Source: Proteobacteria bacterium UBA2996
Lineage (GTDB): Bacteria > Pseudomonadota > Gammaproteobacteria > Arenicellales > UBA868
NCBI GenBank assembly: GCA_002346525.1
Contig: DDZY01000101.1
Span: forward strand, 1 to 11,806
Direction of reading: 5' to 3'
Length of the DNA: 11,806 nucleotides
The position numbers and the translations under genes were made by a program. Each line of letters starts with the position of its first letter. The stretch's first letter is position 1. Positions 5,163-11,806 of this stretch are shown here, piece after piece. Below the pieces are notes generated by a model that saw only the letters and a program-made list of their open reading frames with translations, did no database searches and was not told the origin of the DNA.

Positions 5163-6492
5163 GCTGATTTCTTCATTATTTCTTGCGACGGTTGGGATAA
5201 TTGGCGTGCTGCTGGTAGAGATCGTCCAGGCTCGCACGACGGTCAGGGTGGGCGATGATGGCACTGTCGTTTTTTGGACGCGGGCCAAGTTGTGTGGCCC
5301 GGGGTTGAAAAACTTACAACACCCACTGAGTTCAAATTCTTTGGAGTCGAGGCTGAAGAATATAGAGGAGTCACTTGAGGACGAGTGGAACCGTGCAGTT
5401 GCGGAACTGATGCCTTGTTCAAATGTCCGTTTCGACTTTACCTTACAGGCTTCAGATCGATGCGACACAGTAGCGCCGCCTCAGAACAAAACCACTGCGC
5501 ACGGTATGTATTCGGATATGGTAGAAAAACAGCCCGGCTGGGATACGTTGTATATGGCCGATGATCGCCCCGGCGTGTATACGCGGGCCTTTGTGATGGG
5601 CACTGACCTAGGGTCTGATCAATTTGTCTACCTTGGGGGTAGTGAGGATGTGGACGATCTGTTTGGTGGTGCCGCCAGAACGTTTCTTCATGAAACTACT
5701 CATTTAATGGGAATGCGCGATCGTTATGATGACACTCATGACCTATTAGGTCGTGTGACGGGATACGATTGTCATCGCGGATGGGAGGGAACGGTAGGGT
5801 GTGATGGAAGAAGGTTCAAGCTTGAGCAGTTCCAGGAACTGGTTGACAATGTCAGCAACTCACGTTTTGGTGACGCAACCGAGGATTTTTTTGCGCAATC
5901 GTGCGCTGTCAGGCACATCGCCATGGACAGTTTCAATGTGCAAATGAAACCGCCGGTTGGCTTGAGTGCAAGGCATGGAAACATCTATGTAGGGGGTCGT
6001 TTTACCGTTGCGGAGTACGCAGATGCGAGCAATAGGGTCAGTGGGGAAGGCGAGATGTACTTCATCAATATCTCTCCTGAGATTGAGGAGGCGCCACCCC
6101 ATGAACGCTGGCGGGTCGTAGGCGTTAAGCCAGGATCATTTTCAATCAAAGGCAAACTGAAAAATAAATGCAATCTCGATGAGACTCCCGAGAATTGTAG
6201 AGTGGAGTTAGAGTTCGGTCTCGTGGGAGGGATGCTTGATCAGCTTCATACCATCAACGAATACACAAATCTCAAGTCGGGACTCGTTCAAGAGATTCCC
6301 CAGTTCGTGGCACACACGACCTTGTGGCAGGCGGGATTCTACGTTCCTTTCGAAACCGAGTTGGGCGGCGGGCACGGAAGTCGTATCGCGGAGTACTACA
6401 TTGACTGGGAGTGGGGCATCGGTTCTGGATTACTTCGGTTCGTTGATCCTGACAAGCACAGTGCACCATCACCGTTTACACCTTCGCCCTAA
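5149..6492 (+). CDS. Secreted metzincin-type zinc metalloprotease-like protein
   Basis: The 447-residue product starts with a signal peptide (MFCTRLISSLFLATVGIIGV..., cut likely after VQA, residue 28). The zinc site HETTHLMGMRD at residues 181-191 fits HExxHxxGxxD: His181 and His185 bind zinc, Glu182 is catalytic, and Asp191 would be the third ligand, as in snapalysin-like metzincins rather than the usual His. Eight cysteines after the signal peptide suggest disulphides in an oxidising compartment. Residues from about 260 onward look beta-rich and are not recognised. A metzincin Met-turn is not certain (possibly HIAMD near 256-260). The gene begins 14 bases inside the HEAT gene, with a weak ribosome binding site, which points to coupling. 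The substrate is unknown. Peptidase activity is inferred from the motif alone. Confidence 0.65.
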   Translation: MFCTRLISSLFLATVGIIGVLLVEIVQARTTVRVGDDGTVVFWTRAKLCGPGLKNLQHPLSSNSLESRLKNIEESLEDEWNRAVAELMPCSNVRFDFTLQASDRCDTVAPPQNKTTAHGMYSDMVEKQPGWDTLYMADDRPGVYTRAFVMGTDLGSDQFVYLGGSEDVDDLFGGAARTFLHETTHLMGMRDRYDDTHDLLGRVTGYDCHRGWEGTVGCDGRRFKLEQFQELVDNVSNSRFGDATEDFFAQSCAVRHIAMDSFNVQMKPPVGLSARHGNIYVGGRFTVAEYADASNRVSGEGEMYFINISPEIEEAPPHERWRVVGVKPGSFSIKGKLKNKCNLDETPENCRVELEFGLVGGMLDQLHTINEYTNLKSGLVQEIPQFVAHTTLWQAGFYVPFETELGGGHGSRIAEYYIDWEWGIGSGLLRFVDPDKHSAPSPFTPSP

Positions 6493-6735
6493 GATGGGCA
6501 TAGCGCAGCAGCATCTAATCATATAGCCTGTGAACGGTGTAGGGACGCTCACATCCAGACATCCGCGCTCACTCACAGCGCAAGTTTATGCCTCCCGCAG
6601 TGGGCATATACCTTTCCTTACTACCCCTGAGACATGTACCGTGCAGGGACGGCCTGTATGGCCCCGCAAAACGGCTTGGCGGCCAAGTTTGGAGTAGGGC
6701 AGTTCGATGGATTCAGATTGCATCTAACCGCCCTA
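6493..6735. other. Intergenic stretch without a supported gene
   Basis: Between the metalloprotease and the tRNA-Leu promoter I see no convincing gene, terminator or repeat. Open frames here are short, and the longest plus-strand one runs through tRNA-Leu. No second copy of a tRNA-Cys or tRNA-Leu end was found that would mark an element boundary. Confidence 0.5.
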
Positions 6736-6736
6736 A

Positions 6737-6764
6737 CTTCAACGGACAGTGGCAGTGCTAGAAT
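6737..6764 (+). promoter_or_regulatory. Extended -10 promoter for tRNA-Leu
   Basis: TGCTAGAAT (6756-6764) is an extended -10 box, with TG one base before TAGAAT (6759-6764). A weak -35, CTTCAA (6737-6742), lies 16 bases upstream. Transcription would start near 6771, about 83 bases before tRNA-Leu. This gives tRNA-Leu its own promoter, as needed because a terminator follows tRNA-Cys. Confidence 0.5.
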
Positions 6765-6853
6765 CCACTCTGATTTGACGGATGTTTCTCCCGGAAGGTG
6801 CAACATAAAATTAGGGAGACTATCTATTCAAAAAAACCCTTATAAATCAATGA

Positions 6854-6940
6854 GCCCGGGTGGCGAAACTGGTAGACGCAAGGGACTTAAAATCCCTCGG
6901 CCTTGCGGCCGTGCCGGTTCGAGTCCGGCCCCGGGCACCA
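6854..6940 (+). tRNA. tRNA-Leu(UAA)
   Basis: An 87-base class II tRNA including CCA. The acceptor GCCCGGG pairs with CCCGGGC. The anticodon stem AGGGA/TCCCT encloses loop CTTAAAA (anticodon TAA, reading UUA). The long variable arm is CGGCCTTGCGGCCG, and the T arm is CCGGTTCGAGTCCGG. It corresponds to enterobacterial leuZ, the third gene of the Gly-Cys-Leu cluster. No terminator is seen in the 66 bases before the next gene, so the tRNA may be cut from a longer transcript that also carries the polysaccharide lyase gene. Confidence 0.96.
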
Positions 6941-7006
6941 CTAATTTGATATCCCAATGATTTTCCTCTCGTCCCGAGACCCTGTCGTGGAACTCTAGAC
7001 GGTTTT

Positions 7007-8245
7007 ATGATTTCCAGAAAAGTCCCTGGGCTACTTTTGCTCCTCAATCTTTGCGTCTATCCGTTGAGTTCCGGCGGGGCTGAGTTCGCGCCGTTTCTCA
7101 CCGAAGCAAATTGGGCGGTGACCGAGATCAATGATCCAACCGGACTTGCTCCGGCAGCGGTGGTTCAGCGCTTCGAGCTGCGCCCCGGAGATTGTGTTTC
7201 CAAGCCCCCATTTAATGATTGCCAGCAAGGCGTTGAACGGGCTGAACTCGGGCAGACGGCGGCGTCTGAAGCCCCGTCCGAGGTGTCTTGGTATCGCTGG
7301 AAGATATTCTTCCCACAAGACTATGAGAGCGCCTATCCTGCGAGGAACCGCCATGGCCAGTTTATTGATCGAGGAGCAGGGAACTCGGCCTGGGTTTTCG
7401 AGATTGGGAGCACCGGTGCCTTGTGGTTCGGAAGCCAGTTTGACGATGAATCCCGTTATTTTTCCGTCATAAACGAACGCGATTTACGCGGTCAGTGGCA
7501 CGAGATCATTGTTGAGGCGGTATGGAGTCGGTCCAAAGGCAAGGTGAACGTGTGGGTCAATGAAGAGCAAAGGGTTCGGTATCAGGGTACCACCTGCGAT
7601 CGCTGTCGGATCGCGCTGGCATATGGAATCGCCCGTAATGGAGTCAACCAGTTCAAGAAGCGATATCCGGAAAAAACCTTGCCCGTCCAGATAGCCTACT
7701 ACCTGCCCGCTGAATCGCACGCTGAGGATCCCGGTTGGGTCGTTGTCCCGGCGCTTGTGGAGTCAGGGCAGGCCGCAGACGCCGCACAAGGGAGCCAGAA
7801 GGAAGTCTCAGAGTTAGAAAGCAGTGAAGAGGCGGTTGGCGGCGATGAAGCGCAGCCGGTGGGTGAGTCAGCGGCCTCTGAGGAGAATGAAAACGACTCC
7901 AGTGCAGCGAATGTTAAGGAAGAAGAAAAAGCGCTCGACAGCGTTAGAATTGTGCCTGTAGCCGAGCCCAAGACCGGGACTGAGCTAGATTCAGCGCTCG
8001 ATACGACAGAGGAGTCCGAATCGATCAAAACCCTCAGTGATGATGGAGAGCAGGCTCAAGCTGTAGAAACTGAAGTGGAAGCTGAAGCAGAAGCGGAGGC
8101 GGTTGAGGAAGCAATTGGATCTGAAGCGGAGCTGCCAAATGCCTCCGGTTCCGAAACGGAGGCGGCGGCTGCCGAGGTCGCTGATGTTGCCCCAAGCGAC
8201 GCGAGTAACAAGCCGCCCCAATCCGATATTGACGATAGACGTTGA
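7007..8245 (+). CDS. Exported polysaccharide-lyase-like protein with long acidic tail
   Basis: The 412-residue product has a signal peptide (MISRKVPGLLLLLNLCVYPL, cut likely after GGA at residue 25). Residues about 26-245 resemble the concanavalin-like fold of heparin/glucuronan-type polysaccharide lyases: GVERAEL near 75, WYRWKIFFPQDY near 95, the WHEIIVEAVW strand followed by GKVNVWVNEEQRV near 164-190, and AYGIARNGVNQF near 205. It would cleave or bind an acidic polysaccharide in the periplasm or outside the cell. The substrate cannot be read from the sequence, and catalytic residues were not assigned with certainty. Residues about 248-412 are low-complexity, rich in Glu, Ala, Ser and Asp, with an EAEAEAEA stretch, and probably disordered. 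The gene follows tRNA-Leu closely and precedes the phosphoribosyltransferase by 27 bases, likely in one transcript. Confidence 0.7.
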   Translation: MISRKVPGLLLLLNLCVYPLSSGGAEFAPFLTEANWAVTEINDPTGLAPAAVVQRFELRPGDCVSKPPFNDCQQGVERAELGQTAASEAPSEVSWYRWKIFFPQDYESAYPARNRHGQFIDRGAGNSAWVFEIGSTGALWFGSQFDDESRYFSVINERDLRGQWHEIIVEAVWSRSKGKVNVWVNEEQRVRYQGTTCDRCRIALAYGIARNGVNQFKKRYPEKTLPVQIAYYLPAESHAEDPGWVVVPALVESGQAADAAQGSQKEVSELESSEEAVGGDEAQPVGESAASEENENDSSAANVKEEEKALDSVRIVPVAEPKTGTELDSALDTTEESESIKTLSDDGEQAQAVETEVEAEAEAEAVEEAIGSEAELPNASGSETEAAAAEVADVAPSDASNKPPQSDIDDRR

Positions 8246-8272
8246 TTCCAGAGACGGAGCATCAGGGTACGA

Positions 8273-8830
8273 ATGGTGGATAAGACATTTATCGCGGCAA
8301 GTGAACTCTTGCGGGATTCTTTTTTGCTGGGCCGGCAGATTATCGAGACAGAATTTCGTCCAGACTTCATTGTCGGGGTATGGCGGGGAGGGACTCCAGT
8401 CGGCATTGCTGTCCAGGAGTTATTGGATTACGCAGGCATCGTAACTGATCATGTCGCGATCCGAACCTCCTACTACCGCGGGATTGCAGACACCGAGGAT
8501 GCGGTTCAAGTCCACGGCCTCGGGTATCTGATCAGAAAGTTAAACCGTGAGAATAAGCTGCTGATCGTCGATGACGTACTCGACTCGGGTAGAAGTATTG
8601 AAGCGATCATCGAGGAGCTCAAATCACGCTGCAGGCGTAATCTTCCTGAGGATCTGCGAGTCGCGACGGTCTGGTACAAACCTACCAAGAGTGAAACGGG
8701 CCGCGTGCCGGACTTTTACGTCCATGAGACAGACCAGTGGCTGGTGTTTCCCCATGAGCTTCAGGGTCTAACCGTTGATGAGGTCGAAACCGGAAAACCG
8801 GAGATCGCTGACATTGTTAAAGGACTCTGA
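8273..8830 (+). CDS. Phosphoribosyltransferase (hypoxanthine/xanthine type)
   Basis: The 185-residue cytoplasmic protein has the type I PRTase fold. The PRPP-binding loop LLIVDDVLDSGRSI lies at residues 96-109, with the two adjacent aspartates and the SGRS phosphate loop. An N-terminal VGVWRGGTPVG (34-44) supplies the pyrophosphate-binding segment, and the late QWLVFPHE (155-162) resembles the purine-binding hood of hypoxanthine/xanthine-guanine enzymes. It probably salvages a purine base to its nucleotide using PRPP. The exact base is not certain, and related PRTase-like proteins of other function exist. An AGGG five bases upstream supports ATG 8273. It follows the lyase gene by 27 bases and runs towards the histidine kinase gene, with only 32 bases between their ends and no clear terminator. 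Confidence 0.85.
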   Translation: MVDKTFIAASELLRDSFLLGRQIIETEFRPDFIVGVWRGGTPVGIAVQELLDYAGIVTDHVAIRTSYYRGIADTEDAVQVHGLGYLIRKLNRENKLLIVDDVLDSGRSIEAIIEELKSRCRRNLPEDLRVATVWYKPTKSETGRVPDFYVHETDQWLVFPHELQGLTVDEVETGKPEIADIVKGL

Positions 8831-8862
8831 GCGCCACGAACAAACAGCTCGGCCTGGTCGGG

Positions 8863-11103
8863 TCAAGATGTAGAAGCTTGCGGCAGGGAGACCAAGACTT
8901 CGACGCCTGATCCTCCGTGCCGGTTTCGGGCAGCAACCGTTCCATTGTGGAAGTCGGCCACCAGCCGCACGATATACAAGCCAAGTCCAAGATGTGTCTT
9001 GCGCGCGTCGCGCGCGCGCGACACCATTGGGTCGAACAGGCTCTCGGCGATCTCAGACGGTAGGGCGGGGCCATCATTGGATACCGTCAACTCAAAGAAG
9101 CCATCGATCGACCTCAGGTTGACGACGATAAGGCCATTGCGCGTCCCGAAGGCGATAGCATTGTCAATCAACTTGTCCAGAAGCTGGACAATGCGATCAG
9201 GCACGCCAAGCATCAACGCCGAGGCGGGGATCAGTGTAACCACGATGCGATAGTCGGGGTTGGCGGCCTGATAGCCGTCGACGCAATTTCGCAACAAGGC
9301 GCAAAGGTCGAAACGCTCCAGCTGCTCTTGTTCTTGACTGAGCGCCTCCTTGAGACTCGCGGCTTCGGTGAGGCTAGTGATAATCGACCGGAGTCGGCCG
9401 ATGCCGTTACGGGCCCGTTGTAGATGTTTATCGTCCGACAACTCCGTGTGGTTGTATTGAAGATTTTCAAGCGACGAATTTACGACATTGAGCGGATTGT
9501 GGAGCTCGTGAGCGAGCGTATCCGGCAGTCTCTCCAGGTATCGGGTGTATTGGCCCAGGTTGTGGAGCATGGAAGAGATGCTTCGGGTGAGACTGCCCAA
9601 CTCGTCGGATGATCTTGCACCAGCGCGAATGCGGTCCTTGAGTAGTCGCCCTTCTGAGGAGGCGGCCTGCTCAGTTTCTCTTTGGAGGCGTCCCACCCGA
9701 TAGGTAAGTCGAGTTGAGAAGATCAAGATTGCCAGTGCCAGAAAGATAAAAACGGCAAGGAAGAGAATGGTGAAGCGCTGGAGTGTTTTGTACTGCAGGG
9801 CAAGAAGCTTATTTGCGCTCTGCTTGATCAACACGGCTCCTTGGATGTCTCCCTGTGCCCAGATCGGCGAAGCGGTGACGATAAGCTTGGCCTCCCCGTA
9901 GCGGCGCCTCTCGGTACTGGGCTCTCCCTCCGCAAGCACCCGGGCCAGGATTCGTTGGTCTTCTGTACTGGAATCGTCGGGCATGTCGGCGAGGCCGCGG
10001 GCGGGGCTTCTCAGGATCCAATCGAAGAACCGAATGATCTCATCCTGGAGGCGCTCGAACAGAGAAGCCGCTCGTTTTTGGTCAATACCGAATGCCTCTC
10101 TCGCCGGCGGGACAACAGACCCGATTTGGGCGCGCACGCGATAGGACTGATCCCAAACGGTGATGTTGGCTTCAGAGATGTAAAGAGGCTGGATTAGCTT
10201 GGCCAGTTCGGGCGTCACCAGGCGCACACTGCCAAACTCATATGATCCGGGATCGGGCTCTGTACTGATGATCTGGGCGATATCTCGGCCGTCCGAATCG
10301 TCAACGTCGATGACCTCAAACTTCAGTCGAGCACCCACGCCGAGGAGATCCCGAGGGACTCGGAGTTTTACAGCATAACCGGTGGAGAGGGGTTCAATGG
10401 TGCCTGAAATATCTCGCAGGGCCTCGCCATCGACGACATCTCGCCAGTTTGCCCGCATGAGGTAAACGCTAAGCCTACCGGGCTCCTGTGCGGTCAACAG
10501 ATACCGAAGAATCAATCTGTTGTTTCGCTGGATAGTCATGCGAATCTGGTCGTTGCTATCGAGCGAGAGTAGGGCAGGATCACGGTAGACGAGCGCATCA
10601 TCATCGACTTCAAAGAACGCAAAGACCGCGTTCGGGTCTAGCGCCAACCCATGACGCACGGCAAGTGAGTCCGGACGGTATTCTGGCCCACATTCGAAAA
10701 GCCCCGATCCTGAGAAGTGGGTGAGCGCTCCTACCGCAGCGGCCCAGGTGTCCGGCGGGGCGTCAATCGCCAGCGGTTCGTCGATTTCAGTCAGCAGGCT
10801 GGTCAGGGGACGTCCGACCAATTCGGGAACGCCAACCGCCGGATCAAAAAGGTCGGTTCGGTTACCCAGAATACTTGAGATACCCTGAGTGGTGAGTTCC
10901 AGGGCCTGTTCCTGCCCCTCGAGAAGGAACTTCTCCATCTCCCTGACGGATTCGTAGCCCATCCAGGGAATAACCAGGAGCAGTCCCACCAGAAGTAGGA
11001 GTTTGGTCCGGATTTTGAGTCCTCGGCGAATCCGGAGATTGCCGGGCCCGGTCCTTCCCCGGGACGACGTCGAAGTGGATCGAGAGTCGACAAGGGAATT
11101 CAC
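8863..11103 (-). CDS. Histidine kinase of the proteobacterial dedicated sortase system
   Basis: This is a membrane sensor kinase of 746 residues from GTG 11103 (752 from ATG 11121; numbers below use the longer form). TM1 is about 38-56 and TM2 about 450-470. The N-terminal GYESVREMEKFLLEGQEQAL is characteristic of the marine sortase kinases. The periplasmic part (about 60-445) contains a CBM9/DOMON-like stretch (about 125-275, with VDDDALVYRDP and VDDSDGRD). After TM2 come a HAMP-like linker, the His box LAHELHNPLNVV (His538), N box DKLIDNAIAF (Asn654), G1 SNDGPALP and G2 HLGLGLYIV. GTG 11103 overlaps the regulator's stop as GTGA, with AGGA six bases upstream, so I prefer it to ATG 11121. It should sense an envelope signal and phosphorylate the adjacent regulator. 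The family name rests on recalled similarity, not on a search. Confidence 0.82.
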   Translation of the reverse strand: MNSLVDSRSTSTSSRGRTGPGNLRIRRGLKIRTKLLLLVGLLLVIPWMGYESVREMEKFLLEGQEQALELTTQGISSILGNRTDLFDPAVGVPELVGRPLTSLLTEIDEPLAIDAPPDTWAAAVGALTHFSGSGLFECGPEYRPDSLAVRHGLALDPNAVFAFFEVDDDALVYRDPALLSLDSNDQIRMTIQRNNRLILRYLLTAQEPGRLSVYLMRANWRDVVDGEALRDISGTIEPLSTGYAVKLRVPRDLLGVGARLKFEVIDVDDSDGRDIAQIISTEPDPGSYEFGSVRLVTPELAKLIQPLYISEANITVWDQSYRVRAQIGSVVPPAREAFGIDQKRAASLFERLQDEIIRFFDWILRSPARGLADMPDDSSTEDQRILARVLAEGEPSTERRRYGEAKLIVTASPIWAQGDIQGAVLIKQSANKLLALQYKTLQRFTILFLAVFIFLALAILIFSTRLTYRVGRLQRETEQAASSEGRLLKDRIRAGARSSDELGSLTRSISSMLHNLGQYTRYLERLPDTLAHELHNPLNVVNSSLENLQYNHTELSDDKHLQRARNGIGRLRSIITSLTEAASLKEALSQEQEQLERFDLCALLRNCVDGYQAANPDYRIVVTLIPASALMLGVPDRIVQLLDKLIDNAIAFGTRNGLIVVNLRSIDGFFELTVSNDGPALPSEIAESLFDPMVSRARDARKTHLGLGLYIVRLVADFHNGTVAARNRHGGSGVEVLVSLPQASTS

Positions 11104-11801
11104 TCGTGATCCTGCTCCCATTTATAGCCAGTGCCATGAACCGTCTGGATCCGGTCAAAGTCTGGATCTAGCGCCCGAAACTTGTTTCGAACCCGTCGAA
11201 TGTAGCCGTTGATCGTATTACGCTCGACCAGCCCCTGGCGCGTGACGTCACTGAGCGCTTCATAGGTCCGAACATGCCCTGGATTGCGGGTTAATGACTC
11301 GATGATCCAAAACTCGGTGAGCGTCAAATTGACGGGCGCACCTTTCCAGTGAACCAGCATACTGTCCGCGTTGACTTCCAGAGACCCCACTTTAAGACTG
11401 CTCTCGGGAGCCGTCTGAGTCTGAAGCTGTTCGGAAATCCGGAGCAGGGCATGGACACGGGCGACCAGAAATTCCAGGCTGACCGGTTTTGTGATGTAGT
11501 CCCATGCGGTCATCCGTTGGGACGAGATACGATCGGCATCGCTGTCCCGGGCGGTCAGAAAAATGATCGGAAGTGTGGGGCTCAGGTTGCGAAGCTGCAT
11601 GCAGAGGTCAAAACCCCCATCCATGTCTTCACCGAGCATGATGTCCAAGAGGGCGAGATCGGGTAGTTCACGGTCGAATGCCGCTTCGGCGCTGGGCCGA
11701 TCCGGGAAAGCCCGGACCTCGTATCCGTGGGCCGTCAATACATCGGTGTAGTTCTCGCGTTGATCGTTATCGTCTTCTACGATTGCAATTACAGTAGCCA
11801 T
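11100..11801 (-). CDS. Response regulator of the proteobacterial dedicated sortase system (OmpR type)
   Basis: The 233-residue protein has a receiver domain (about 1-120) and an OmpR-type winged helix (about 134-230). The acidic pocket is Glu9/Asp10/Asp11, the phosphorylated residue Asp53 in LALLDIMLGEDMDGGFDLC, with Thr83 in FLTAR and Lys105 in DYITKP. The long receiver words (ENYTDVLTAHGYEVRAFPDR, LGEDMDGGFDLC, LPIIFLTARDSD) match my recollection of the regulators paired with the dedicated sortase. The usual GADDY before the conserved Lys is replaced by TAWDY. The winged helix shows LTLTEFWIIESL, the recognition helix around RNTINGYIRRVRNKF, and the wing VHGTGYKW. It would bind DNA and control genes of the sortase locus. 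It is upstream of, and coupled with, the kinase. The start ATG at 11801 leaves only five bases to the window edge, so its promoter is not visible. Confidence 0.88.
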   Translation of the reverse strand: MATVIAIVEDDNDQRENYTDVLTAHGYEVRAFPDRPSAEAAFDRELPDLALLDIMLGEDMDGGFDLCMQLRNLSPTLPIIFLTARDSDADRISSQRMTAWDYITKPVSLEFLVARVHALLRISEQLQTQTAPESSLKVGSLEVNADSMLVHWKGAPVNLTLTEFWIIESLTRNPGHVRTYEALSDVTRQGLVERNTINGYIRRVRNKFRALDPDFDRIQTVHGTGYKWEQDHE

Positions 11802-11806
11802 ATTTT

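Noticed and set aside
6775..6780. TTGACG as a -35 box for tRNA-Leu
   Set aside because: No -10-like hexamer lies 16-18 bases downstream. The nearest AT-rich box is about 23 bases away. The extended -10 at 6756-6764 is better.
1611..6853. The Cys-Leu interval as a second tRNA-targeted integrative element
   Set aside because: No duplicated end of tRNA-Cys or tRNA-Leu was found at the far side, and no integrase gene lies inside, so site-specific integration cannot be supported.
6634..6960. Plus-strand frame of 108 residues
   Set aside because: It runs straight through tRNA-Leu and its promoter, has no domain or signal, and has no good ribosome site.
6847..7047. Minus-strand frame of 66 residues with an Arg/Thr-rich middle
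   Set aside because: Its middle is the antisense of tRNA-Leu. Such frames over tRNA genes are a known source of false proteins.
8037..8110. Short repeated GAAGC/GAGGC units
   Set aside because: They encode the Glu-Ala run of the lyase tail. This is low-complexity coding DNA, not a CRISPR or tandem-repeat locus.
9001..9020. Run of alternating GC (gcgcgcgtcgcgcgcgcg type) near the kinase 3' end
   Set aside because: It lies in coding sequence for an Arg/Ala-rich stretch between the G1 and G2 boxes and needs no separate explanation.

Overview
The window looks like chromosomal DNA of a free-living, probably marine gammaproteobacterium. Three things suggest this: tRNA genes in the order Gly, Cys, Leu(UAA), as in the enterobacterial glyW-cysT-leuZ cluster; a two-component pair of the kind dedicated to the proteobacterial sortase system; and secreted genes for polysaccharide breakdown and multiheme cytochromes. 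Base composition is moderate (about 50-55% GC by eye). I would lean towards the OM60/NOR5 (Halieaceae) group, but the sequence does not prove it.

Left part (1-1666): the last 17 bases of a tRNA-Gly open the window. A class A acid phosphatase gene follows, then a decayed minus-strand stretch with the C-terminal motif of a tyrosine recombinase. A second, degenerate 3' half of tRNA-Gly (1475-1521) lies only 15 bases before an intact tRNA-Cys and its strong terminator. I read bases 18-1521 as an old integrative element that entered tRNA-Gly, carried the phosphatase, lost its integrase, and left the ancestral tRNA 3' half as the distal attachment site. A good promoter inside the element (1429-1457) may now drive tRNA-Cys.

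Middle part (1667-6853): tRNA-Cys and tRNA-Leu are about 5.2 kb apart. Between them, all on the plus strand, lie an exported octaheme cytochrome c with HEAT-like and TPR segments, a broken small lipoprotein gene, an exported HEAT-repeat protein and a secreted metzincin-type metalloprotease. The lipoprotein, HEAT and protease frames overlap at their ends, so this is a tight operon. All its products are predicted to act outside the cytoplasm. Its joint function is unknown.

Right part (6854-11801): tRNA-Leu(UAA), with its own extended -10 promoter, is followed by an exported polysaccharide-lyase-like protein with a long acidic tail, and by a cytoplasmic phosphoribosyltransferase. Converging from the right edge is a response regulator/histidine kinase operon that closely resembles the pair of the proteobacterial dedicated sortase system. 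The sortase and its surface target are not in the window and would be expected just beyond the right edge. The kinase has a large periplasmic sensor, part of which looks like a CBM9/DOMON-type beta-sandwich.
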